From assembly GCA_036897625.1 (NCBI GenBank), contig JAYMTA010000596.1, forward strand, positions 1-26,296: a stretch of 26,296 bases of DNA. The letters run 5' to 3'. Each line of letters begins with the position of its first letter. Position 1 is the stretch's first letter. This document shows, in pieces, positions 1 to 14,685 of this stretch. Under the pieces are notes generated by a model that was not told where the DNA came from, did no database searches, and was given only the letters and a program-made list of their open reading frames with translations. The stretch comes from Pelargonium cotyledonis. Its lineage: Eukaryota; Streptophyta; Magnoliopsida; Geraniales; Geraniaceae. The position numbers were made by a program, and so were the translations under genes.

Positions 1-3451
<3,451 letters not shown>

Positions 3452-3924
3452 TATCATCCCTTCATATGCTGGATGTGTTTTCTCTCTGAGTACATATATA
3501 TAAATACATGTTTTCTTTACCTTCACTCTGAGACTTAATATTTGTTTTTTTCACCTTATCTAAAAGTATGGAAGCTTCTTGTACTTGGAAGGCAATTTTT
3601 TTTATATACTTGTTATCTCCATCAATTCATAGCATATCTCAATGGCATGACTGGGTATGTTACATTGTTTGTGTTGAAGCAAGTACATGTTTCTCGAATG
3701 TAAGGTTGCATATGTTCAAGAATCTTTCCTAGGAGAAGAAAGATTGATAAGAGTTTTAGTACGTGTCTGCATGACTATTACTAGTTAAGAATTTGCCAGT
3801 TTAGCTTTAATACATTAGAAGATTTTGTCCAATGTCGAAAATTAGGGCTCAAATAAGTGTTTCGTATTCATATTGTAATGACGAATTACTCAACTCTTGT
3901 ATACGACCACAAACTTGTTTCAAC

Positions 3925-4075
3925 AAATACTCTTACCATCTCAAAATGGAGGTACGTTTCTAATTTCTATAGTATATCTTTTTCAAAATGAGTGTTTTTA
4001 TTACAGAAAGTTGGTCAGCTATGAAATACCACCACTAGTACTCTTATAATAAGCTGGTTTTAATTTTAACCAACC
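3925..4075. mobile_element. MITE-like fragment related to the 4780-5030 element
   Basis: This stretch shares a series of short blocks, in the same order, with 4780-5030: CAAAATRAGTGTTTT, an ATGAAWTACCA block, and a TATAATAAG block followed by a GTTA/GGTT run. It looks like a degraded relative of the same short element; its ends are not clear. Confidence 0.4.
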
Positions 4076-4779
4076 ACTAGTATGGTCATAAACATAGAAC
4101 TAGTAATTGGTGTAAAAATACTTTAAAGAACATATCACATTTTTTGGAGAATGTTTTTAAGAAAAACATCACTGCCATTATCCGTAGGGAAAGGTCTTGA
4201 TAATTATATTATTATCTACAAGCCATTGGCAACCAAATATCTAAAATTGGCTATGATACTAATATTGAACATTTTCAAAATGTCAACAAATCCTGCTACA
4301 AGGCAGAAATTTATAAAAATAGCATTAGTTCCACAAAACCTCCTGGTATCACATCATAAATAGTTATATTGAGTCAAACAAAAAACCGAGGACGATTCAC
4401 CACTATCCCTTCCAACATATACAGAGTCGTCTTCTGGCAAGCTGAGCATGAAGATGTCCAATGCTTGAAATCAAGTCTCAATGAATGCTTGATTGCCTGC
4501 AAGAGGTGCGATAATGATTATCATCAATATCAACAGATGTTCATAACCTGCAATTCGAAGTTGACCGAAGCAAAGAACCATTCAGACTCTTGAATGTTGC
4601 AATATTCGCGATGTTAAGAGAAATAACATTTAAATGTAGAGGATCAGAACTCAAACTTATCATTTCTCATGAGGCATTGCTCAGGCTCCATGTTTTAAAA
4701 CCAAAATTCAAGATGGCATGCACCTGATTGACGGTAAAACTCTCCCTGAAAATGCAGCTATGGTCATATGTCTAACGTT

Positions 4780-5030
4780 CTACTTCGTCTGTCCTAAAAT
4801 ATGCTTCATGTTTCACTTTCATTTCTGTCTCAAAATAAGTGTTTTGTTCCCTTTTGAGGATGTTATTTATGCATGAATTACCAATAGAGTCCCTATAATA
4901 AGTTAGTTAGTAACACTTAAATTTGTTAAACACATACGCATCAGGATAGAAGAGGAAATATAACACTATCTAACTTCTCCTTAATTTTTCTCAAAATAGA
5001 AAGCATGACACTTATTTTGAAACAGTGTAT
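4780..5030. mobile_element. Stowaway-like MITE relic
   Basis: The left end (about 4780-4812) reads like the common plant MITE terminus TACTTCGTCTGTCCTAAAAT. The right end (about 5000-5028) is its diverged inverse, with a block like GCATGACACTTATTTTG. Length about 250 bp, AT-rich, no ORF. The pattern (inverted ends resembling TCCGTCCCAAAATAAGTGTC) is known for Stowaway-type Tc1/mariner MITEs. A clean TA target duplication could not be confirmed, so the boundaries are approximate. Confidence 0.5.
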
Positions 5031-5440
5031 ATGAAATTACCATGATGCAGCAACAGGAGGAAGTAAGCTCATACTCAAACCACCAGAATTATCCGCACGC
5101 ACAATTTGATCCACCAGTCAGAAACTCAGAATCATGTACAAATTAAGATCACACACCACTGGCCATGTAAATGAATAATACAATCTCTTGAACTAATATG
5201 AAATGCACTTAACTACCAACAACATAATTAGCTGCATAGTACTAGACTACTAGTCAAAGTTTCAATGTTCAATAAATACTCAACATTTTGTGTAAGAATG
5301 ACAAGCAAACATAGGTGAGGTAAAGTTATCGGAAATCATAATAAGGTAAGAGATAAACTTCAAAAATCATAAGACATCCTTACCTCAAAAGCTAATGATT
5401 GTTCTTTTAACTAAGTTGCAATGTTGCTGTTGTATCAGTA

Positions 5441-6733
5441 CTAATCTTCATCGGATTCTTTATCCAACTCTGACTCATCAATCTCTTCGGACCATTCATC
5501 ACCTGTTTCGTAGTGTTCTTCCTCTGATTCTTCTCTTCCTGTTGTATCCTTGCCATCATCAAGCAAGAAGCCTTGACGAGATAATATGTCTATACCCTTT
5601 GCATGGTGTAGAACCCCTTTTCTCATTACATAAGAAACATTCTCTCTATGACAAACAAGCGAATGTGGGTCTATTACTTTACCCCGATTGTAACACTCCC
5701 TCAGAACAATGGTAGTTGTATCACACTTCAACGAGAGATAGAAAATCCCTGGATACCTAGTGAAAATCCGAGTGAATCTAACCGGAAGATTCAATTCCTC
5801 ACTCACCTTCCTCAAGTAATTCCTCTGAGTCTTCTTGTGTAGAGTCAAATTCAACATCTCATGCAAAACTCCAACAGCCCGTTTCTCCATAAGATCGCTA
5901 TCCGGATCAATATGCCAAGTATCTTCATACGGCGAAATGTATGGCAACTTATGAAACTGCTCCATCCAAGCAATCACTTTCTTTTGCAACCCATATCCCT
6001 TCGGAAAATTCATAGGAAATTTCAATGCGGTTTGTCCCTTCTTGAATTGCCTATAGTCATCACCCACCTCAACTTTCTCATGACTCCTTTGCAGAGCAGA
6101 AACCGCAAATTCGTCCCGCCACTGAGCCAGTCTCAAACAAGACTGTCCCTTTGCGTTATTAACAACCTGAAAATGATCTGGGTACTTGTGAATCAAATTT
6201 TTCGCAAAATTATCAGGCAAACCCAGATCCCATTTGAAAGGAACAACGGATTGGAACGGTAAAGACCTACTTTTCGTCATCATGAGAAATCTACAGAGCC
6301 TTTCCACTGTATCGGCCTCGCAACCATGGTGTATACTATGTTCTTGTGAATCTAAGAAATGGGCAATGTCTGTTAACCGGAAACAAGGGAGGCTCGCGTA
6401 GCGAGGATGTGGGAATTCATGGAAGAGAGTTGGGTACCTGCGAACGAAGCGGAGGACAGGGACGGTGAGGCCGAGAGGTTTCTGCCAATTTGTGAAAGCT
6501 TTGGAAGTGACGAAACCGGTTGGGGAGCGCTTGAGAGCGTCCTTGAGGAGTGAAACAGCTTTGACATCGGTCTCTGCTTCGATGATGTGATCGAAACCTT
6601 TGTTTTTTATCCATTTGAGACGAACCCTGACAATTCCTCGGCACTGATTGTGGTGGTGAAGATGCTTGGTGGGCTCGAACTGGGTGTGTAGCTTTAGCAA
6701 TGAGAAGATGGTTGCTTTGGCTCTGGAGTTCAT
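5441..6733 (-). CDS. PORR-domain protein (WTF9/RPD1-like), predicted organelle RNA-binding factor
   Basis: Intronless, 430 aa from the ATG at 6733. An in-frame ATG further upstream (6898) would add 55 residues. I chose 6733 because the protein then starts MNSRAKATIFSLLK, a basic, hydroxylated, acid-poor stretch typical of an organelle transit peptide, and family members start near here. The PORR domain runs from about residue 40 (RVRLKWIKNKGFDHIIE) to about 365, with family signatures such as LKDALKRSP, VLRFVRRYPTLF, LHKKT..NYLRKVSEELNLP and RYPGIFYLS. The tail is highly acidic (about 390-430). Characterised members (WTF1 in chloroplasts, WTF9 in mitochondria) bind group II introns and promote their splicing. 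The family was once mislabelled ubiquitin C-terminal hydrolase, an activity it does not have. Mitochondrial targeting is inferred, not shown. Confidence 0.93.
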   Translation of the reverse strand: MNSRAKATIFSLLKLHTQFEPTKHLHHHNQCRGIVRVRLKWIKNKGFDHIIEAETDVKAVSLLKDALKRSPTGFVTSKAFTNWQKPLGLTVPVLRFVRRYPTLFHEFPHPRYASLPCFRLTDIAHFLDSQEHSIHHGCEADTVERLCRFLMMTKSRSLPFQSVVPFKWDLGLPDNFAKNLIHKYPDHFQVVNNAKGQSCLRLAQWRDEFAVSALQRSHEKVEVGDDYRQFKKGQTALKFPMNFPKGYGLQKKVIAWMEQFHKLPYISPYEDTWHIDPDSDLMEKRAVGVLHEMLNLTLHKKTQRNYLRKVSEELNLPVRFTRIFTRYPGIFYLSLKCDTTTIVLRECYNRGKVIDPHSLVCHRENVSYVMRKGVLHHAKGIDILSRQGFLLDDGKDTTGREESEEEHYETGDEWSEEIDESELDKESDED

Positions 6734-8524
6734 TTTGTGAGCGCGAAGAAAAGAAAATGCCCACCAAGTGTTCGATAAAATGCGTCCTTCAACTTCGAGC
6801 TCCTGAGGAAATGCGCACCAACTGTTTGTGTTTATACCTAACAGAGAAAAAAAAAACGGAAGTGATAGATACACGCTAGTCGTGCAGGATTTGATCAAGC
6901 CGTTCGTTCTTGGCCTGAAACTTTGTTTATCACTCTGCGAATCGGGTGGCTCATGATCTTGCTAGTCCTCGTCTTTCATGTCCATCGTAGACTAGTGGAT
7001 ATGTTTCCAATCTCCTGCCTTTATTTCATCTTTGTTATATGTTGATTTGAAATAATAATGGTTCCTTTCAAAAAGTATGTACGAGTACACTAAGTTTGGT
7101 TGTTAGAGAAGTTGGTCGAGTTTTAGACACAAGAGCTTGGCACATCTTGCACCTCTAACAACTCTTGCAAAAAAATCTGATGACAAATTTGCCTCCACCA
7201 CCGTCTTTCCTCAGGTTGATGAATAAATAATCTCAAAGTAGATATCAATCTTCAATTGCTTGGTATGTACTGAAGATATTGTTTTCATTACGAGAAAACA
7301 ACTAAATACTTTAAAACGACATTAATCGACTCGTCTACAAATAAATACTCAAAAGACGTTTTAGTAAATTCATAATAACTCATAATTCTTATGAAGAAAA
7401 AAAAAAGGGCAAGAAAAGGCTTTTAAAAAAACTAAAGATCTTATTTCTCTGTGTTGTTTCCTCAGCAACCAACAAGGCATTAAGCCCAAACCCATTGCTC
7501 AGGAAACAATAAACCCAAGACAAAAGGAGGGGCATAAAAAACGCCAGTGCCAGATACAAAGCAAACCTGTTGCTTCTTTGAAAATTTTAAGTACATGATA
7601 TTACCTAATAACATTGAGAGCTGAGTTGCTGGCCATCTCTAAATTCCTATTGGAAATATGAAGAAGAAGAAGAAGAAAAAAAAAAGGGAAGGCAATTTGA
7701 ATTAAGGCATAAAATCATAATTTTTCTATGAGATAAAAAGGTATGGCATAATACAAAGTCGACCATTGTGTTTGTTTGTTGCAAAGATCCCACCACGAGA
7801 GAGAGCACCATCTACCATTCTTACAAGAACACCACTCTATCCATCAGCAGCTTCTCCCGGTCTTTATCCTGTGTCTCCATGCTTGACCTTCAAGAAGTAC
7901 AATATATGCATCGACAAAATCAGACTCTGAACACAAACAAAAGTGCATGCAAAGATTCATGCCACAGCATTTTCTATCATCAAATAACTTGTCTCAAAAC
8001 ACAGATAAATGTGAACCAGTGAACCCAGAAACAAGTTTCAGTAATGCCCACCAAAAAATTCAGACATATCAACATGAACGCCTCCAATTGTTACAGAAAC
8101 ACCCATAAAATCAAATGTGAACAAGAGATTTTTTTTATTTTTGTTTCAATACATCATGTCCCAGCAGTTCTGGTAAAAAATAAATTTATGAAGTGTTCTT
8201 AATGCATAAATATCAGTTTACTTAGAACTACAAGGAAGGTTCTTTTAAAATAAAAATATAACTAAGAGTTGTTTCGTTGAACTGAGTGCAGTACAGTAAT
8301 CAACAAGATCTGGAATCTAAAAAATGGCATATCCAATGAAAATAAAAACAGAATAAAAGGTGTCCAGATAAACAAGATCATAGTTCCAATCTAAAAGGTA
8401 CGTGACACAAAAATGAACCAACGGTTAAGGGCCATTGTCCAGCAGAAGAAAAGACAGCAGAAGCTAATCAAATTGAAACTTGCAAGCAAAGCAGCCAAAG
8501 TAAAGACTCACCTACCCTGGAGTG
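6734..8524. other. Spacer between PORR 5' end and CCR4 stop; probable CCR4 3'UTR
   Basis: No independent gene is recognised. The part near 8524 is likely CCR4 3'UTR, including a probable intron (see 7927-8511). The part near 6734-7000 should contain the PORR promoter. A GAA-rich run ending in a poly-A tract lies near 7661-7686. The frame at 7768-8022 has no recognisable domain. Confidence 0.6.
7927..8511 (-). other. Probable 3'UTR intron of the CCR4 gene
   Basis: On the minus strand a near-perfect donor (AG|GTGAGT) sits at 8513/8511, 13 nt after the CCR4 stop codon. A plausible acceptor with a T-rich tract (CTTTTGTTTGTGTTCAG) ends at 7927. The donor is strong by eye; the acceptor is my best candidate among several. 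Such a junction is too close to the stop to trigger the usual junction-dependent nonsense-mediated decay. This is inference from consensus only. Confidence 0.45.
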
Positions 8525-9917
8525 TCAGCGTCTAGGCCTAGGCTTGCAGCGGAATTCAGCTAAAAGTGCTATGTGATCAGATGACCATTCTGGAGAAGGA
8601 AGAGCTGTGTCTTTCCTCAAGCTATCTTCATCCAAGAGTTCCAGTAAGGACTCCACGGTTAACGAGTCCGCTACAAACAGAAATTGAGTAACGCCATGAG
8701 CCATAAAGCCACTTACACACGGAATTGTGCAGAGACTAATGTGGAAATGAAAAGGACATTAAACATCTAGGTGAAAGATGCTCACCTGTGTAAAATATAT
8801 AATCTAGGGTGCCAATAGATTCTCTAGTGAAACTTGTAAATAAGGGTTCATTTGTTGTGGGGTCCATTCTCCGCCGATGCTGCTCTAAACCAAGACCAAC
8901 CCCAATTCTGGCAAAGGATGAGTATGCGCTGACCTGACACAAACACAAGGAATCATAAATGATATGCAAACAAAGCAAACTACCTCCCCCTCCTTGGTAT
9001 TCCCATTCAATCTCCGTCATCCACTACGAAACTAAAATTACAGAATGCAAAATTGTTGAACTACTATCAATTACCAGAGGAAGCTGATGAGAGAGCTTGT
9101 TAACAGGGCGCAAAATTCCAAGAGGATCGACATTCAAATCTGGATGCATTGGATCAACTTTCCCCATTGCAAGAAGTGCATGAGGAGCACTGCAAAAAAA
9201 TAAAAAATAAAAAGTGAAATAGAGCTTTTTGATAACAAAATATGCAAGTACTTATAAAGATAATAGTAGGTTATAGCAGAGCCAACAGACCTTCCAGGAA
9301 CAGCATTAAAATCACCACAAACTAACATTGGAATGTCTGCACTAGCAGCTATTTTCTCTAGCCCTTTTAAAAGAGTATGAACCTGGTTTACAAGCAAGAA
9401 ATTACAACACAATATACCAATCTGAATAGGAGAAGTGGAGAAAAATCACAGGACAACACCTAAAAATATATACAAGTACCTGCCAGAGCTTAACATCCTT
9501 CAGATCATGGTGAACATTTACATGTGTATTTGCCTGAAGTCCAAAACAACCAGAGTGATCATCAGGTTATAACATGTCAATGAAACAAACAGAGTTGATA
9601 GCAAGTGATACACAGTAATTATTGTAAACGAACACACAGCGTAGCATCCCATAATAGAAATCAGTTCATGATTGTACATTGTTTATAAGCCAGCAAACCA
9701 TAATTTGTGCAGGCATCAGAATTATGCACGCCTATTGTCGTCTAAAATCAAATTAAGTTGATTGAACAGTTTTAAACGTGGAAAATATTATCAGGTATTC
9801 AGGTTATATTAAAAGTACTGGCCAACTTTAAAAAATTATTAGGAAACCTACCAGTTTACACTTACACAATAGCTCTTATCCTCCCCAATCAGGACCAAAA
9901 AAATTTTTTAAATAAAT

Positions 9918-9964
<47 letters not shown>

Positions 9965-12900
9965 ACAGCTAATACAACTATGATATGTATTGAAACAAAT
10001 CTGTCATGCAGGGTCTGGATCTTGCCACATAAAACAACAAGAAACTTACCACACAAAGAAGCTGGCGTTTCCCTGGAGTATCAGCTCCCTGGTTGCTAAA
10101 CTTTGCTTCAAGAACCGCTATTAGTGCAACATTATCCTACAAGCAGAATCAATTTATGTTAGTGCAACCTAGTAAAACAGATTCTGAAACTTCTAGGAGA
10201 AATCCCATAAATATATGTGTGAACAGTTAGTGTAACAAAACCACCTTAACCAATCTATTCAAAGCAGTTTTCTTCTGAGCACTTGGGACTAGAGCATCAG
10301 TCAAAGACTGTGCAGCCTTGTTAAATTCAACCTGCAGACAAGAAAAAATCCAGTTCAATGCCTGAATAGAAGAGAGAAGTTATAGTCTACATGCACAACA
10401 GGTATTTACCTCATATTTTTTGACATGTGAAAACCTGTCTCTTCGGAAAAAGGTTGCACAACCATCAATTGTATGGGTATTTCCAGTATAAACCTGTAAC
10501 AAAAACAACATTGTTAATTGAAAAAATGGATAGCAGACACAACCACAACAATAATAACAGACAAGAAACCTCATTAGTTTTTCTCTTGTAGAGAGCTTGA
10601 TAGCCATGTTTGTCCAGCTCAGGAGCAAAAAATTCTTCGAAATGATCATTTTGAACCTGAAATTTAGCAACAGCCACCGTTAGAGATGTTGATGGCATGC
10701 TCAAGCTCATAGTCATGTCACGCCACTCTTGTACCACATAAAAATTGTAACTTTATCCTCACCTAAATCCTAATGATGAGGTGCAGTAATTGAAAAGGGT
10801 AATTAGCTAAATTAACTGTGAAATCTTATATGATATATATCACAAGCTTTATATAGTAGTCATATTACTTTAAATTATATGATTAATACCAGAATAACAT
10901 GATAACAAGTCAGGTGTTTCATTTTGGCATGTATTCACAACTCATCACTTAAACAATAACTTTTACCCAATCTAATGTAAGATATATTGGCCAGGAATGG
11001 ATAAAAGAACAAATACCTAAATAAAAGACTGCCTAAACCCATAATTGAAGGTTGACATTTGATGTCCAGGATTTAAGAATTTGAGTTCAAAAACTACGTA
11101 CATGCAAAAGCCTCAAAGAGGCTTCTAAATATTCGGATTAGGCCAAAAAATTCAGCTAAAATATTGTTTTTTTCATCACATTTTCTCACATGTTGGCTAA
11201 ACTTAGTGAAACCTTCAACCATGTCTTAATATACTTAGATATGCTTGTTCTCATTTATAATTCTCTGAAGCTACTACAATGAATTAAAAGTTACAACAGG
11301 AAAGTTTACAAAGTTGCTCTTGATACAAAAGAGTAAGACCCATTGAATAAGTCAGCAACAGATAAAAGAATGTGTGGTTAGGGTACCTCTTGAAGACAAA
11401 CAATGTCTGCATGATAGCCAACAATTTCCCGTAACAAATTCTGTCTTCTATATGGCCAAGAAAGAGCCCAAGATGGGCAATAACTGAATATATCGCTTGT
11501 GGCACACCCATCAGATAAAATGTTGTACGACAGCACAGTAAAAGTTCCAGTTGATGAAATACGACCATCAGGATCCAAATGCCCCAATGCATCAACCCCG
11601 CTAACGGGGATTAAGCGACGTGGGCTGGGAGAGGGAGCTGGAATGACTCGGGATGTCAATATGGTGCTTGCATGTCCCACAGGCAGTTTAGTTTCTACAT
11701 CAACTACAACACACTCAAACTTCAGAACATGCCCAATATCATCAGCTGTGGGTGTATATGTTTTAAGACGCCCTACTTCAAACCATGTCTCGCCACCACT
11801 TCTTTGAGTGACTGCGGCAGGATATAAAGGTGTTGAACCATTTGTCAAGCTTGGGCTTGACACTGAACTGGATAAGCTTGAATTGGACCCTGAGCTATTA
11901 AAGCGCCCAAATAACTCTTCATCCTCATTCCCGTTTTCGTTTACAGCACTTGCAGCACGGTCATGCAGAAGGCGATGATGCTGCCACGCATCAGAGAAGC
12001 ACTTGGGTGAGCAATGGTAACTCTTGGACACAGGTATTTTAGCCTTCACACAACCTAGGCATTGCAATGTTGCTTGTTCAGATGGATGTATACTGCACAC
12101 AGCGACCTTCTTATCACTTTGTATGCGATACCTACAAAATAAAACAATATGTCCAGGCATCATGATCCTTGCATGACAAAAGTTTTGACAAATGACACCA
12201 ATAAACAACCAGGATATAAATACCGCGTGATCAGTAAACATCACAAAACAAACTTTCATCCCTTCATAACAAGAGACAATATCTTGTGACAGAACTTTGG
12301 TTGAACAGCACAGCTATTTCAAAAACAAACTCATGCAAATTCAGTCAAAAGTTATCAGTATTTGTGATGATATAAAGCACAAAACCTTGCAATCTGTTAG
12401 AACTTCACACTACCATTACCATCACTACAAAATGCTACATTTTAACTTCTCATTCTTAAAGGGCTGCGTACAAGTCTAGCCTACAAAACAACCCTGGTTG
12501 CAAACTTGGACAGATCTGGAACATTAGCTTAGTTGGGGCAAACTTTTTGGAATAGAAATATACATATGACACACATAAACTATAATGACTTTTACATTTT
12601 TTTTTAAAAAAAAAATGTATTAAATGATCGGAAATAAGTTTTAACCTATTCACTACTCAACCTCTAAAAAAACTAGGTCTCACAAGGAACCTAATATAAA
12701 TCCAATTATTAATTAAATTTAAGCCTGACATTTGTAGGAGTTTTGGGGGCATTGATGAAAATTCAACAGATAAATGCAGCATACTGAATTTTTTTTATCA
12801 TTCTAGTGGGGGCAAATTTAATAAATCGCAGGGATAAATATGAAAAATAAAACAATAAAGTAAAATATTAAACAAAAATAATTAGTGGGGGCAACTGTCC

Positions 12901-14556
12901 CCACAATCCTCTTCATGGATCTGTCCATGGTTGCAAACAATGCAAATTCATAAAAAGAATGCCAAGTCATGACAATTTTTTGCCCCTAAAACAAGCTACA
13001 TCAAAAAATTATGTGTCGGAGGACGTGTCAAGTCGGGATTTTAAAAGAATTTGTGAATTGTGTCGCGTGTCGGTTTCGGTGCAACATAGACAATAAGTTT
13101 CATGCCACATTAAACTTAATTTTGCCAGTCAAAACGACAAATGAAACAATCATTTGCAATTACTTTCCTACCATATAGATTTAAGGGATTAGAACATAAC
13201 GTTACAATTCTAAAAGATACAATTAAGATCTCATTTCTCTTGGGTTGTAATACTTCCAACTAACAGATAATTAATTTCCACAAGCAACATGTGCAAACAG
13301 GTAATCACAATAAAACTTCTAAGTATGCACAGTTTTTTTTAATACGTGTGTGCATTGTGTAGTTATGTAGATCACAATCGCCAATCAAACAAGAACGAAT
13401 CATAAAAAATATTAGACCCCCTTAATTGCACATCTAAAAACTTATAGAATTAAAATCTCTGATATCAATCAACAAATTAAATTGAGGCCAACCGTTGGGA
13501 ACCGGCATATCTAAATATTCACATAGGTGTCCACATGCCTATTAAATTGAATAAGATCAAATTCATTTCAATCTCTCCTAAATAGCATAATAAGAGAAGA
13601 AAGCAGGATAACATGTCACACTTTCAAAGCAGGAGTTGACATTTTGCTAATAAGGAAAACTAAATGATAAGAATTCGTTCATATGTCAACGGAGTTTAAA
13701 TAAATCTGCAAGGACAAGTTATTGCACAAATAACGACAATAAAGATATTGAGATTATTTCCAAATATAGGTCCTCACCACACAAAACCCAATTAGGTTAC
13801 ACCGAGCAGACCTGCCAAAATATTCTCCCAGCATGTGAACGAGACAACCCAACTTTGTACAAGTGCAAATGTACGGGATAAGTTTTCCATAAAATAAGTG
13901 GTGCTTTTGCGACTATTATAGTTTCTTAAACTAACTGATTCAGGTAATAATGTGATGGCATATACGGAAAAAGTAAGCAGCACATTAGAAAACAGTAAGA
14001 GAATTTTCATATCGACTAAGGTAAGTAATATGAACCATAAAGGTAAAAAAAGGCAAACTGATGACTAGTAGTCGATCACCAGCTTAGGGTGAAGGGTATA
14101 TTAGTAACGGAAAGATAATCTCCACTAAACTTAAGAACACGACAAATAATGTTTGACCAGATACTTCAATTTGTTCCACCATACATAATGTTAACTGAAT
14201 ATTAACAAAATTAAGTGCATTCCAATATGAAAATACACAACAATGAACATATATGACATCCTCCATTGTGAGAATAAAGCTAACACTTTTAATGAAATCT
14301 CGTTAGGCAAAATAATCTATGATGGCAAGAACACCCACTCAAAAATGTCAATACAAAATCAAAATGTTATGATAGAATAAAATCAGAAGAGCACTCACCA
14401 TTTGTACCTCAGGAAGTGTCCTTCCAGAGGGGCCGTCTCGGGCACATCATCAGTGGTGGCAGTCTTGTCAGGTCGCCGGAGGAGCACGTAGGGCGTGAGC
14501 TCACAGCCAACAATGGGGATATCAGAGGGCAAATGGACACGCAGCACACTCAGCAT
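8525..14556 (-). CDS. CCR4: CCR4 deadenylase (carbon catabolite repressor protein 4, plant CCR4a/b type)
   Basis: Eleven exons (minus strand): 14399-14556, 11387-12131, 10570-10656, 10410-10493, 10245-10331, 10050-10136, 9480-9533, 9291-9382, 9075-9189, 8786-8933, 8525-8670. They sum to 1803 nt, 600 aa, with phases consistent at every junction. Arabidopsis CCR4-1 is about the same length. The protein starts MLSVLRVHLPSDIPIVGCEL. Residues about 65-105 form a Cys/His-rich MYND-like zinc finger, which in plant CCR4s replaces the yeast leucine-rich repeats for CAF1 contact. The exonuclease/endonuclease/phosphatase domain runs from about 249 to 592 with N256 (SYNILSD), E301 (CLQE), D458/N460 (GDFN) and D584/H585 (SSDH), the Mg-dependent catalytic set. 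The enzyme shortens mRNA poly(A) tails within CCR4-NOT, in cytoplasm and P-bodies. Intron 1 (12132-14398) is large and carries an inserted element. Confidence 0.97.
9923..9961. repeat. (AG)n microsatellite in CCR4 intron 6
   Basis: Nearly 20 uninterrupted AG units lie within the intron spanning 9534-10049. On the transcribed minus strand this is a CT tract, lying well upstream of the exon 7 acceptor at 9533. Confidence 0.95.
12506..12928. mobile_element. Short TIR element in CCR4 intron 1, Mutator-like by its target duplication
   Basis: The ends are inverted: TTGGACAGATCT on the left and GGATCTGTCCAT on the right (10 of 12 match). The element is flanked by a perfect 10-bp direct repeat, GGTTGCAAAC, at 12496-12505 and 12929-12938. 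It is 423 bp, with no coding capacity and two internal TAGTGGGGGCAA motifs. A 9-11-bp target duplication points to a Mutator-like (MULE) transposase, but the short TIRs mean the superfamily is inferred. The perfect target duplication suggests a fairly recent insertion. Confidence 0.75.
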
Positions 14557-14559
14557 GCT

Positions 14560-14685
14560 TCACTGATCGCAATCGTCACGGCACTGCAGCTCTATAAGCG
14601 TCAATCGAGCACGTAGAACAAAAGCGCCACCACCCGCAAAATCAACAGCTGTAGGTTCTCGGCGGATACCTGGCGGATCCGCCAT
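14560..14685 (-). CDS. Upstream ORF in the CCR4 5' leader
   Basis: A 41-codon ORF starts at 14685 (MADPPGIRREPTAV...) and ends with TGA at 14562-14560, only 3 nt before the CCR4 ATG, in the same frame. It would be read first if transcription starts upstream of 14685, which the position of the telo-boxes and GA tract suggests. It has no known domain. Such a close uORF could reduce initiation at the main ATG. Whether the peptide is made or conserved is unknown. Confidence 0.55.
   Translation of the reverse strand: MADPPGIRREPTAVDFAGGGAFVLRARLTLIELQCRDDCDQ

Larger units (their letters stand above)
3452..5440. other. Convergent intergenic spacer, no gene recognised
   Basis: This spacer lies between the 3' ends of the helicase (+) and the PORR gene (-). 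It should hold both 3'UTRs. The rest is AT-rich with two related MITE-like stretches, annotated separately. An open frame at about 4369-4593 begins at TTG, matches no family I know and is not called. Confidence 0.6.

Noticed and set aside
4369-4593. 74-aa frame with several cysteines (QCLKSSLNECLIACKRC)
   Set aside because: It begins at TTG, not ATG, has no signal peptide or splice partner I can find, and matches no family I know.
5395-6262. Plus-strand frames across the PORR gene
   Set aside because: They are shadows of the minus-strand PORR coding sequence, which has clear family motifs end to end.
7768-8022. 84-aa plus frame with several Cys and Thr/Ser
   Set aside because: Low-complexity composition, no signal peptide, and it overlaps the probable CCR4 3'UTR on the other strand.
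13010-13095. GTGTCGG-rich phrase (GTGTCGCGTGTCGGTTTCGGTG) in CCR4 intron 1
   Set aside because: Short and isolated; similar phrases recur in plant repeats, but I see no ends or second copy in this window.
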